Source: RYN-230 sp963720645 (GTDB lineage Bacteria; Actinomycetota; Actinomycetes; Streptosporangiales; Streptosporangiaceae). Taken from it: DNA of 64,000 nt. Both the position numbers and the translations under genes were made by a program. Under the pieces are notes generated by a model that saw only the letters and a list, made by a program, of their open reading frames with translations, searched no databases and was not told the origin of the DNA. The stretch covers positions 372,001 through 436,000 of the forward strand of contig CAVRFX010000016.1 in NCBI GenBank assembly GCA_963720645.1, in the 5' to 3' direction. Below are positions 9,502 through 18,609 of this stretch, one piece after another. How positions within the stretch are numbered: the first letter of the stretch is position 1; each line of letters opens with the position of its first letter.

Positions 9502-11096
9502 CCCGGCTCCAGGTGGGCAGCCCGCGGGTCCGGCTCGGCCCGGCGACCGGGTCCGGGCTCCTGGTCTGCGCTCCGCTGCGGCTGGAGGCCAGGGCGGTCC
9601 GGCGCGGGCTGCGCAGTGCCAGCCAGGCCGGTGCCAGCCAGGCCGGTGCTGGCCAGGCCGGTGCGGGCCGGGTCGTGGCGACCGGGTACGGGCCGGCCCG
9701 GGCGGCCGCCCGGGCGGCCGCGCTGCGCCAGGAGCCGTTCGCCGCCCTGGCGGTCGCGGGCACGGGCGGCGGCCTGGCCGCCGACCTGCGGCCGGGCGAC
9801 CTCGTGGTGGCCAGCGAGGTGAGCGACGGGCACAGCCTCATCCCCTGCCCGTCGGCCGCGTTGCTGGCGGGCGAACTGCGCCGGGCGGGCCTGCGGGTCC
9901 GGGTGGGCCGCGTGGTGACCGTGGACCACCTGGTCCGCGGCGCCGAGCGGGAGCGGCTGGCCGCGGCCGGGGGCCTCGTTGCGGATATGGAATCGGCCGT
10001 GCTGGCCTGCGCGGCGGACGGCAGGCCGCTCGCCGTGGTCCGGGCCGTCTCGGATACCCCGGAACGTCCCCTGGTCAGCCCGGGGGCACTGGGTGGCGGG
10101 CTCGCGGCGCTGCGGTCGCTCCGGGCCGCCGCGCCCGTGCTGGCCCGGTGGGCCGCGGCGGTCGCCGAGCGGCAGGTGCTGCTGGCCGGGCCCCGCTCGT
10201 TCTGCGCGGGCGTGGAGCGGGCCATCGAGATCGTCGAGCGGGCCCTCGATCAGGCGGGGCCGCCGGTCTACGTGCGCAAGCAGATCGTGCATAACTCCCA
10301 CGTGGTGGCCGGGCTCGAGGAACGGGGGGCGGTGTTCGTGGACGAGCTCAGCGAGGTGCCGGATGGCGCCTGCGTGGTGTTCTCGGCGCACGGCGTGTCC
10401 CCGGCGGTCCGCGCCGAGGCTGACCGCCGCGGCCTCACCACGGTGGACGCCACCTGCCCGCTCGTGGCCAAGGTGCACGCCGAGGCCCGCCGGTTCGCCT
10501 CGGACGGCTACCTGGTCGCGCTGATCGGGCACGAGGGGCACGAGGAGGTCGAGGGCACCCTCGGCGAGGCTCCGGACTCCGTGGCCCTGGTCCAGACGGC
10601 CGAGGACGTCGGCACGCTCCAGCCGCCCGACCCGGGCAAGGTCGCGTACCTGATGCAGACCACGCTGGCCGCCGATGAGGCCGCGGACATCGCCGACGCG
10701 CTGCGTGAGCGGTTCCCGGCGGCCCGCGCGCCGGGCAGCGACGACATCTGCTACGCGACCACGAACCGGCAGCGGGCGGCCCGGGCCGTGGCGGCCGACT
10801 CCGACCTGGTGCTGGTGGCCGGGTCGGCGAACTCATCGAACTCTGTGCGGCTGGTGGAGACCGCGCAGCGGGCGGGCAGTACCGCCTACCTGATCGACGG
10901 CCCGTCCGACATCGAGCTGAGCTGGCTGGCCGGGGTGTCCACGATCGGCCTGACCGCAGGCGCGTCCGCGCCCCCGGCGGTCGTCCAGGACATCATCACC
11001 GCTCTGGGGGGCCTTGGCCCCGTCGAGGTCAGCGAGCGTGTGATCACCACTGAGAACATCCGATTCAGCCTGCCCAAGGAGGTTAGGCAGTCATGA
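9498..11096 (+). CDS. hpnG-ispH: Fusion protein: hopanoid-associated nucleosidase/phosphorylase HpnG + 4-hydroxy-3-methylbut-2-enyl diphosphate reductase IspH
   Basis: A single intact frame of 532 residues. Residues 1 to about 220 are a purine-nucleoside phosphorylase-like domain of the HpnG type (GYGPARAAARAAAL, AVAGTGGGLAADLRPGDLVV, ADMESAVLACAA, VVRAVSDTPERPL), which removes adenine from adenosylhopane. Residues about 224-532 are a complete IspH, the last enzyme of the MEP pathway, making IPP/DMAPP with a 4Fe-4S cluster. The three cluster cysteines are C236 (SFCAGVERAI), C320 (DATCPLVAK) and C418 (ICYATTNRQ); their spacing of 84 and 98 residues matches the family. HNSHVV, SAHGVSP and GHEGHEEVEGT are also present. 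It overlaps shc by four bases and the hpnH start by ATGA. The fused IspH ties precursor supply to hopanoid tailoring. Confidence 0.93.
   Translation: MTRLQVGSPRVRLGPATGSGLLVCAPLRLEARAVRRGLRSASQAGASQAGAGQAGAGRVVATGYGPARAAARAAALRQEPFAALAVAGTGGGLAADLRPGDLVVASEVSDGHSLIPCPSAALLAGELRRAGLRVRVGRVVTVDHLVRGAERERLAAAGGLVADMESAVLACAADGRPLAVVRAVSDTPERPLVSPGALGGGLAALRSLRAAAPVLARWAAAVAERQVLLAGPRSFCAGVERAIEIVERALDQAGPPVYVRKQIVHNSHVVAGLEERGAVFVDELSEVPDGACVVFSAHGVSPAVRAEADRRGLTTVDATCPLVAKVHAEARRFASDGYLVALIGHEGHEEVEGTLGEAPDSVALVQTAEDVGTLQPPDPGKVAYLMQTTLAADEAADIADALRERFPAARAPGSDDICYATTNRQRAARAVAADSDLVLVAGSANSSNSVRLVETAQRAGSTAYLIDGPSDIELSWLAGVSTIGLTAGASAPPAVVQDIITALGGLGPVEVSERVITTENIRFSLPKEVRQS
9617..9668 (+). 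repeat. In-frame 15-bp minisatellite inside hpnG-ispH
   Basis: Three near-identical units of gccagccaggccggt encode SQAGA-SQAGA-GQAGA near residues 41-56, between the first strand of the nucleosidase domain and its conserved GYGPARA motif. The last unit has drifted. Confidence 0.8.
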
Positions 11097-12097
11097 GCGT
11101 GTCCCTACGCCAGAGCATGCGCATCGGCTCGTACCTGATGCGCCAGAAGCTGAGCGGAAACAAGAAATTCCCGCTGATCGTGGAGCTGGAACCGTTGTTC
11201 GCGTGCAACCTGAAGTGCGCGGGCTGCGGGAAGATCCAGCAGCCGCACACCGTGCTCAAGCAGCGGATGCCCGTCGAGCAGGCGCTCGCCGCGGTCGAGG
11301 AGTCCGGGGCCCCGATGGTGTCCATCGCGGGCGGCGAGCCGCTCATGCACCCGCAGATCGACGTGATCGTCGCCGAACTCGTCAAGCGCAAGAAGTTCGT
11401 GTTCCTGTGCACCAACGCGCTGCTCCTGCCGAAGAAGCTGGACAAGTTCAAGCCGTCGCCGTACTTCGCGTTCGTGGTGCACATCGACGGGCTGCGCGAG
11501 CGGCACGACGAGTCGGTGAACAAGGAGGGCGTGTTCGACGACGCCGTCGCGGCGATCAGGGAGGCGAAGAAGCGGGGCTTCACGGTCAACACGAACACCA
11601 CCGTCTTCAACACCGACACCCCGCAGACCGTCATCGACGTGCTCAACTACCTCAACGATGACCTCGGCGTGGACCTGATGCAGATCTCGCCCGCGTACGC
11701 GTACGAGAAGGCACCTGACCAGGACCATTTCCTCGGCGTGACCGAGACCAGGGAACTGTTCCGCAAGGCCTTCGACAACGGGAACCGGAAGCGCTGGCGG
11801 CTCAACCACACGCCGCTGTTCCTGGACTTCCTGGAGGGCAAGACGGACTTCGGCTGCACCGCCTGGGGTATCCCGTCCTACTCCCTGCTGGGCTGGCAGA
11901 AGCCCTGCTACCTGATGGCCGACGGGTACGTGAAGACGTACAAGGAGCTGATCGAGACCACCGACTGGGACGCCTACGGCCGCGGTAAGGACCCGCGGTG
12001 CGCGAACTGCATGGCGCACTGCGGATACGAGCCGTCGGCGGTGCTGGCCACCATGGGGTCGCTGCGCGAGACGCTGCGCGCCGCGCGCGGGAATTAG
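11093..12097 (+). CDS. hpnH: Adenosyl-hopene transferase HpnH (radical SAM)
   Basis: B12-binding-type radical SAM enzyme that adds the 5'-deoxyadenosyl group of SAM to diploptene, the first step of C35 hopanoid side-chain synthesis. The cluster motif CxxxCxxC is at C38, C42 and C45 (ACNLKCAGCGK); SIAGGEPLMHPQID is the SAM-binding GGEP region. The C-terminus has the extra Cys group CANCMAHCGYEPSA typical of HpnH. Length of 334 residues is normal and the frame is intact. ATG overlaps the stop of hpnG-ispH (ATGA), so translation is probably coupled. It is the last clear gene of the hopanoid operon; HpnO, Dxs and IspG, seen in some related operons, are absent. Confidence 0.95.
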   Translation: MSVSLRQSMRIGSYLMRQKLSGNKKFPLIVELEPLFACNLKCAGCGKIQQPHTVLKQRMPVEQALAAVEESGAPMVSIAGGEPLMHPQIDVIVAELVKRKKFVFLCTNALLLPKKLDKFKPSPYFAFVVHIDGLRERHDESVNKEGVFDDAVAAIREAKKRGFTVNTNTTVFNTDTPQTVIDVLNYLNDDLGVDLMQISPAYAYEKAPDQDHFLGVTETRELFRKAFDNGNRKRWRLNHTPLFLDFLEGKTDFGCTAWGIPSYSLLGWQKPCYLMADGYVKTYKELIETTDWDAYGRGKDPRCANCMAHCGYEPSAVLATMGSLRETLRAARGN

Positions 12098-12280
12098 CCC
12101 CAGGTAAGGCCGGCGCCATTTAGGTCACGGCTAAGCCTAGTTTCTCCTGTGGTCTCACCAAAGCGATAGGTGACCGCTAAAAAGCCCCTCGGGCCGACGT
12201 AAGGTGCGGGTGTATTCGGCGCGATTCCGGCCGTCCGCACCCTCGAGCGGGGCGGCCCGCCGCTTTGGTGAGGACAGCTA

Positions 12281-13822
12281 TTGTCGGGTTCCGCGCGCCT
12301 GGCTGCCGCCGGCGGGCAGGGCGGGGCGGGCAGCGGTGCAGCGGTCCGCCAGCCGGAAGGGCCCGCTCCCGGCCCGGCCTGGCTGCCCCTGGTCCCCGCC
12401 GTCGCCACGTTGCTGGCGGGCCTGTACGAGATCCAGCGCCCGTCGTTCAGCCGGGACGAGACGGCGACCCTGGCCGCGGTGCACCGCAGCTTTCCCGAGC
12501 TGGTGCGGATGCTCGGGACCGTCAACGTGGTGCACGGCGCCTATTACGCGCTGATCTGGGTGGTGGTCCGGGCCGGCGGCTCCGGGGAGTTCGCGGTCCG
12601 GCTGCCGTCCGCGGTGGCCCTGGCCGTCGCGGCGGCCCTCGTCACCGTGCTCGGGGGCCGGCTGGTGTCCTCCTGGGCCGGGCTGGCCGCGGGGCTGGCC
12701 TTCGCCGTGCTGCCCTCGGTCAGCTGGTTCGCCGAGACCGCGCGCGAGGGTGCCTTCGTCGCGCTGCTGGCCACCCTGGCCAGCTACTGCCTGGTCCGGA
12801 CGTTCCAGGCGGAGGCCACCCGGCGGCGCTGGCTGATCGGCTACGGCGTGACGCTGGCTGCCCTGGGCCTGGCCAACCTGTTCGGGCTGCTGCTGGTGGT
12901 CGCGCACGCGGTCACGCTGGCCTGCCTGCGGGGGCGTTACCGGGTCAACCGGGGGCTGGTGGCGGGCTGGCTGGCCGCGGCCGTCGCGGCCGTGATCGTG
13001 GTGAGTCCGGTGGCCGTGGCCGGCTACGGGCAACTGCACCAGATCCACTGGCTGAAATCACCCGGGCTCGGCACGGTGCTGAGCGTCCAGCGGATCATCG
13101 GGCCGTCGGTGCTGTTCGTGCTCACGGTGGTGATCTGCCTCGCCGGGCTGGCGGTCAGTGCGGTCGCGGGGCGGTCGCGGCTGCCGCGGAACTGGCCCGC
13201 TGGCCTGGTGGCGCTGGGCCTGCCCTGGCTCATCCTGCCCCCCCTGATCCTGCTCACCGCCTCGGTGGTGCACCCGGTCTACACCTTCCGCTACATCGTG
13301 TACTGCATCCCCGCCGCCGCGCTGCTCATCGGGGCGGCCGTGGCGGCGCTGGGCCGGTACGCGGGACCGGTGGCGCTCGTCCTCATTCTGGTGGCCGGGC
13401 TGCACGCCCAGGTGGTGCAGCGCTATCCCGACGGGCACGGGATCGACATCCGCGCCGCCGACCATCTCGTGCGCCGGCACGCGCAGCCGGGCGACGCGCT
13501 GCTGAACATCAGCGCGCAGAACGGGCCGCGGAAAGGCAGCGGGGAGCGGCTCCTGGAGTCGGCCTACCCGTACGGTCTGGCCGGGCTGCGTGACATCAGC
13601 TTGGGCACCTCGCCGCAGCAGTCCGGCACCCTCGGCGGAACGTACGCGCCGGCCCCGCTGATCCGGCAGCGGCTGGCCAGCGTCAGGCGGCTGTGGGTCG
13701 TGGAATGGAATACGCCCAAGCCGGTACTGATCCTGCACGGGTTCGGCTTCAGCCTGGTGCATCGCTGGGAGATCAAGGGGCATCTGTGGCTGCGGCTGTT
13801 CATCGCGCGCAGCCACCACTGA
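12281..13822 (+). CDS. Polytopic membrane protein, GT-C (mannosyltransferase-like) family
   Basis: Predicted integral membrane protein of 513 residues with a cytoplasmic Ala/Gly/Pro-rich N-terminus, then about ten hydrophobic helices (for example WLPLVPAVATLLAGLY, LPSAVALAVAAALVTVLG, VLFVLTVVICLAGLAVSAV, LLIGAAVAALGRYAG, LVLILVAGLHAQVV) and a soluble C-terminal tail. The acidic FSRDETATLAAV in the first loop resembles the catalytic Asp/Glu of lipid-linked-sugar glycosyltransferases of the GT-C fold (PMT_2 type). TTG 12281 follows gtgagga. It lies about 180 bp after hpnH on the same strand, so it could be a hopanoid or cell-wall lipid glycosyltransferase, but no sequence feature fixes the acceptor. 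Confidence 0.6.
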   Translation: MSGSARLAAAGGQGGAGSGAAVRQPEGPAPGPAWLPLVPAVATLLAGLYEIQRPSFSRDETATLAAVHRSFPELVRMLGTVNVVHGAYYALIWVVVRAGGSGEFAVRLPSAVALAVAAALVTVLGGRLVSSWAGLAAGLAFAVLPSVSWFAETAREGAFVALLATLASYCLVRTFQAEATRRRWLIGYGVTLAALGLANLFGLLLVVAHAVTLACLRGRYRVNRGLVAGWLAAAVAAVIVVSPVAVAGYGQLHQIHWLKSPGLGTVLSVQRIIGPSVLFVLTVVICLAGLAVSAVAGRSRLPRNWPAGLVALGLPWLILPPLILLTASVVHPVYTFRYIVYCIPAAALLIGAAVAALGRYAGPVALVLILVAGLHAQVVQRYPDGHGIDIRAADHLVRRHAQPGDALLNISAQNGPRKGSGERLLESAYPYGLAGLRDISLGTSPQQSGTLGGTYAPAPLIRQRLASVRRLWVVEWNTPKPVLILHGFGFSLVHRWEIKGHLWLRLFIARSHH

Positions 13823-13929
13823 GGGGTTACCCCCCGAGCCCGTAATCAGATCGAGCCCGGGAATACGGCAATCCCGCAGAGGCCCTGCAGCAGCCATTCA
13901 GGAATGCCCGCCAGGATCTACCTGGTCCG

Positions 13930-14040
13930 CAGGGCGGCCCTGAGCAAGCGCCTCAAGCGGCCCTGAGCAGCCGGCCCTGAGCAAGCTGGCCGCTGAGCAG
14001 TCGGCACTGAGCAAGCCGGGCTCTGAGTAGTCGGCACCTG
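13930..14040 (+). repeat. Degenerate tandem repeat of about 15-17 bp with a ctgagca core
   Basis: At least six copies of ctgagca(a)g with C/G-rich spacers occur between the glycosyltransferase and the ABC permease gene (ccctgagcaagcg, ccctgagcagccgg, cctgagcaagctgg, gctgagcagtcgg, actgagcaagccgg, tctgagtagtcgg). Copies alternate between gagcaag and gagcag. No gene is supported here. Confidence 0.65.
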
Positions 14041-14103
14041 CAGCGCATTTCCAGGATCGGCAGCGGCCCGCGTGGTGCTGCGGGCATTCCCGGAGGAGTC
14101 CCT

Positions 14104-15605
14104 ATGTTCTTCACCTATCTGCGGCGTGAGTTGCGCCGGCGGATACGCCAGGCGATTTTCATCGCCCTCGGCCTGGCCCTGGGGATCGGTTTGGTGATCA
14201 CCGTCACCGCAGCGTCCTCGGGGGTCAGGGACGCCCAGGCGACGGTGCTGCATTCGCTGTACGGGGTGGGCACCGACATCACGGTCACCCAGACCCCCAC
14301 GGCGGGCTCGGGCGGCCCGACCGGGTTCGGTTTCCGCGGCCGCGTGGGCAGCCTGTCCCGGCCAGCCGCCGGCACGAAGATCGACATCGACAACCTGACC
14401 AGCGCCGGCCGGGGAACCCTGGCCGCGTCGTCCGTCACCAGCATCGGGAACCTGCACCACGTCGCCGGCGCAGCCGGTGCGCTCAGCCTCACCGACGCGG
14501 TGATCACCGGCAAGATCCCGGCCATCAACACCTCAGGCGGCAACGGGACCGGGACCGGCGGCGGTGGCGCTAACGGAGGGGGAGGCGGGTTCTTCCGCGG
14601 CAACTTCAAGTCCAGCTCGTTCACGGTCAGCGGGGTCGATCTGGGCACCGGTGCCCTCGGTCCGCTCAGCTCCGCCAAGCTCAAGTCCGGCCGCACGTTC
14701 GCGTCTTCCGACGCCACCGCCAACGTGGCCGTGGTCAACGCCGATTACGCGACCCAGAAGAAGCTGGGCGTCGGGTCCACCCTCACTGTCGCCAAGACCA
14801 GCTTCAAGGTGGTGGGCATCGCCAGCGCGGGCAGCGACGCCTCCGACGTGTTCATCCCGCTGGCCCGGGCGCAGGCGCTGGCCAGCCTCAAGGGCAAGGT
14901 CAACACCATCTACGTCGCCGCGGACAGCGCCTCGAACATCAGCGGCGTGGCCAAGGAGATCTCCGGGATGCTCCCCAAGGCCACGGTGACCACCTCGAGC
15001 AGCCTGGCCAGCGAGGTGACCGGGTCGCTGTCCAGCGCGGCCAGCCTGGCCAACAATCTCGGCAAGTGGCTGGCCATCGCGGTGCTGATCGCCGCGTTCC
15101 TGCTGGCCAGCCTGCTGACCAGCGCCGCAGTCGCGCGGCGGGTCCGGGAGTTCGGCACGCTCAAGGCGCTCGGCTGGCGCAGCCGGCGGATCGTCGGCCA
15201 GGTGATGGGTGAATCGGTCGCCATCGGCATCATCGGCGGCGTGGCCGGGGTTGCGCTCGGCTTCGCTGGCGCCGCCCTGGTCCGCAGCCTCTCCGGGCCG
15301 CTCACCGCGTCGGTGGGGCAGACCACTGGCTCGGCCACCCCCGGCGGGGCCCGGGCCTTCGGCGGCGGCTTCGGCGGGCCTCCCGGCGGAGGCGCGGGTG
15401 GCACCGGCCGGCCGGTAGCTTCTTCGGCCGGGCGGCCGCGGACGCGACCCACCCCGTCGCGGTTCACCTCAGCGCCCCGGTCACGATCGGCGCGGTGATC
15501 CTCGCGGTGGTCCTGGCCATCGCCGGCGGCCTCATCGCCGGCGGTTTCGGCGGCTGGCGCGCCGCCCGGCTCCGCCCGGCCGCGGCCCTGTCCCGGGTCG
15601 AGTGA
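14104..15605 (+). CDS. ABC transporter permease, FtsX/MacB family (frameshift near the C-terminus)
   Basis: Permease with the four-helix MacB/FtsX layout: a first helix IFIALGLALGIGLVITVTAA, a large extracytoplasmic domain, then helices at about residues 320-345 (LAIAVLIAAFLLASLLTSAA), 370-395 (AIGIIGGVAGVALGFAGAAL) and a last one read in another frame (VILAVVLAIAGGLIAGG). The frame changes near 15410; the restored C-terminus is WRAARLRPAAALSRVE with a TGA at 15603. The intracellular loop EFGTLKALGWRSRRI is the typical coupling segment. Two Gly-rich tracts stand out in the outer domains (about residues 141-165 and 418-440). RBS cggagg before ATG 14104. Forms an exporter with the ATPase that follows after 33 bp. 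Confidence 0.83.
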
Positions 15606-15638
15606 GCACCGTCCACTGAGCGTGAGGAAGAGGAATCC

Positions 15639-16331
15639 ATGTACAAGCTGACGGGCGTCACCAAGAGGTACCAGAAGGGCCGGGCCACTGTCGATGCGCT
15701 GGCCGGTGTGGACCTGGTCATCGAGGACGGCGAGTGGCTGGCCATCCAGGGCCCGACCGGGCACGGGAAGACGACCCTGCTGCAGGTCCTCGGCGGGCTG
15801 GACCGGCCGGCCTCGGGCGTCGTGGAATTCGACGGCCAGGACCTCGCGGCCATGCGGGAAACCCAGGTCACCAAGGTCCGGGCCACCTCGATAGGGTTCA
15901 TCTTCCAGACCTTCAACCTGATCCCGACGCTCAGTGCGCTGGAGAACGTGGAGGTGGCCCTGGTCCCGCTGGGCATCGGGGGGGACGAGCGGCGGAGCCG
16001 CGCCACGGTGGCGCTGGAGAACGTGGGTCTCGGTGAGCGGCTGCGGCACCTGCCCTGGGAGATGTCGGGAGGGCAGCAGCAGCGGGTGGCGATCGCCCGC
16101 GCGCTGGTCAAGGAGCCGAAGGTGCTGCTGGCCGACGAGCCGACCGGCAACCTGGACGAGGGAACCCGGGACGAGATCATAGGCCTGCTGGAGAAGCTGT
16201 GGCGGGACACCGGTCTCACGCTCATCCTGGTCACCCACGACAGCTCGGTCGCCCGCCGCGCGCAGCGCATCGGGATCATGCGCAACGGCAAGCTGTCGAT
16301 CAGGCAGGACACCCGGGGCGCCGCGACCTGA
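15639..16331 (+). CDS. ABC transporter ATP-binding protein, LolD/MacB family
   Basis: Complete 230-residue ATPase. Walker A is GPTGHGKTT at residues 38-46, the Q-loop IFQTFNLIPTLSALENVEVA, the signature MSGGQQQRVAIARAL from residue 142, Walker B VLLADEPTGNLDE around D166-E167, and the H-loop ILVTHDSS. Partner of the permease upstream. Pairs of this type often export lipids or peptides or respond to membrane-active drugs; the substrate cannot be read from sequence. Converges on the phosphatase gene with only 33 bp between stops. Confidence 0.92.
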   Translation: MYKLTGVTKRYQKGRATVDALAGVDLVIEDGEWLAIQGPTGHGKTTLLQVLGGLDRPASGVVEFDGQDLAAMRETQVTKVRATSIGFIFQTFNLIPTLSALENVEVALVPLGIGGDERRSRATVALENVGLGERLRHLPWEMSGGQQQRVAIARALVKEPKVLLADEPTGNLDEGTRDEIIGLLEKLWRDTGLTLILVTHDSSVARRAQRIGIMRNGKLSIRQDTRGAAT

Positions 16332-16364
16332 GCCTGAGTCCCGTCGCCTGGCCGGGAGCGGGCG

Positions 16365-18510
16365 TCAGCCAGGAGCTTCAGTCGCCGGCCCATTCCGGCG
16401 GCCCGTCCCGGTGTCTGGGATCGCCTGCTCGCACCAGACGATCTTGCCCTGGGGGGTCCGCCGGGCTCCCCAGCGCTGCGCGAACTGGCTCACGACCTCC
16501 AGGCCGCGACCGCACTCCTCGTCCCGTCCGGCGTGCCGCAGCCGGGGGAGCGCGGCAGACCCGTCGAGCACCTCGCAGACCAGCGACCCCTCCAGCACCA
16601 CCCGCAGTGTGACGTCGCCGGTCGCGTGCCGGATCGCGTTCGTGACCAGCTCCGACACGAGCAGCTCGGTGGTGGGAATGAGCTCCCCCAGCTTCCAGCG
16701 CTCCAGCGGCTCGCGGATCAGGCACCGGGCCCGGGCCGCCGACGTGAGTTCGGCGGGCAGGGTCCAGGTGACGTGATGATCAGCGGGAATCCGGCCCAGC
16801 CGGGCGATGAGGATCGCGATGTCGTCACGCTGCTGATGGGCGTACACGCCAGCCAGCGCGGCCCGGCACAGATCGTCGAGCGAGGCCGTGGCGGCCTGCC
16901 CGTCGAACACGTCGCGCAAGAAGTTCAGCCCGTCGTCGATGTCCCGCTGCCGGTCCTCGACCAGGCCGTCGGTGTAGAGGACAAGCAGGCTCCCGTCCTC
17001 GATCTGGAACGTGCGGCTCTCGATCGGGATCTCGCCCACGCCGAGCGGCGGCGCCGGGCTGGTGTCGAGGAACTCGCCGCTGCCGTCCGGCGAGACCAGC
17101 AGCGGCGGCAGGTGGCCCGCGGACGCGATCTCACAGCTGCCGGTCACCGCGTCGTACAGTGCGTACGCGCACGTCGCGAAGTGCGGTTCGCGTTCGCCGA
17201 GGGACGTCATCAGCTCGTTGAGCTGCTGCAGGGAATCGGCCGGTGCCAGTTCCAGGGTGGCCAGGGTATGGATCGCGGTACGCAGCCGGCCCATGGTCAC
17301 GGCCGCGCGGACGCCGTGCCCGGCCACGTCGCCGACCACCAGGGCGACCCGCGCACCCGGCAGCGCGATCGACTCATACCAGTCGCCGCCGACCTCGATG
17401 AGCTTGCTGCCCGGCAGGTAGCGGTGCTTGACGTCCACCGATGACGGTGCCGACAGCCCGGTCGGCAGCAGGCTCCGCTGCAGGGTCAGCGCGGTCGTGC
17501 GCTCCCGGTTGTACTGGCGGGCGTTGTCGATGAAGATCCCGGCCCGGGAGGCGAACTCCATCCCTATGTCGGAGTCGTAGTCGTCGAATGGCCGGTATCC
17601 GGACTTGCGCGTGCACACGAGAAAGCCGAGCGCAGCGTCCTTGGTGGCCAGCGGGAGCAGCAGCATCGAGGAATTCGAGAGCAGCCCGGCCACGGGCCGC
17701 CGCAGCCATGACTCGGCGATGCCGACGGCGGCGTCGTGGTCCATCATGGCCACCCGGACCGGCTTCCCGGTCTCCAAGCACTCCACGTACGGGGTGCCGG
17801 GCGGGTACAGCAGCACCTCCCCGGTCGGGAACGCGGCATCCCACCGGGGTGAGCCGTCGTCGGTGGCCACCGCGAGGCGGCGGAGCAGCTGGGAGCCATC
17901 CGGGGGATGAACCGGGAACTCGTCCCCGGCCGCCACGTTCTCCAGCACGAGCAGGCCTGCCGAGGTGCAGAAATGCGGCACCAGGATGTTGATCAACCCG
18001 CGCGCCACCTGGTCGAGGTCGAGCGTCGCCCCAATCTGCCGGAACGTGTCGTCCAGCAGCGAGTGCCGCATGAGGGCCGGGTCGACGAACCGCTCCTGCT
18101 GGATGGGCGGCATCTTCAGGACGGCCAGCGCCGCGAGGCCCGGGGTCTCCCCGTGCATGGGCTGCACGCTGGCGACCGTCTCCACCCGGCGCCCTTCACG
18201 GGTGCCGATCGGGAGCACGGCGGTGGCCTCCCGGCCCGCCCGGACGGCATCCAGCAGGGTGGCCAGAGCCGGGCTCCGCCGTGGAGGGGGTGGCGACCAG
18301 ATCGCCCAGGTGGGCGCCGACCAGCGAACCCGAGTCCAGGGGGAGGATATCGGGGGCATTCCGGTCATGCTGAATGACCCGTCCGGTCTCATCGATCCCC
18401 AGGATGAGTGTCCGCACGGAGACGTTGGACAGGAGCGCTGTGATCTTCACCACCGTACCCGATATCGCGTTTTGTGTCCCTAGCTGGCGTGCTCGTTCCG
18501 TTCGGTGCAC
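16365..18510 (-). CDS. PAS-GAF-SpoIIE (PP2C-type) phosphatase with C-terminal anti-sigma kinase-like ATPase domain (one frameshift)
   Basis: Multi-domain regulator of the RsbU/RsbW type. From the N-terminus: a PAS-like domain (LILGIDETGRVIQHDRNAPD) read in one frame, a frame change near 18290, a GAF domain (about residues 150-310), a SpoIIE phosphatase domain with VGGDWYESI, VVGDVAGHGVRAAVTMGRLR, ASAGHLPPLL and VLYTDGLVEDR (metal-binding acidic residues), and a HATPase_c_2 domain with LLVSELVTNAIRHA and GRGLEVVSQFAQRWGA. Such proteins dephosphorylate anti-anti-sigma factors and may phosphorylate them with the kinase part. GTG at 18510 is the furthest start; GTG at 18453 or 18450 is possible. 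No sigma factor or anti-anti-sigma gene is adjacent. Divergent from the monooxygenase gene. Confidence 0.87.
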
Positions 18511-18609
18511 TAATCGCTTAAGTTATGCCCCATTGGAGGCGTGCGGACCACCTCTTTGCCCGCAGTCGTGCCAGGAGGTCCGCGGAACCCCTACCGATAG
18601 GGAGAACAC

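Noticed and set aside
12160..12210. Minus-strand hairpin gcccgaggggc followed by ttttt
   Set aside because: Looks like a rho-independent terminator but with a stem of only 4-5 bp, and no minus-strand gene ends there.
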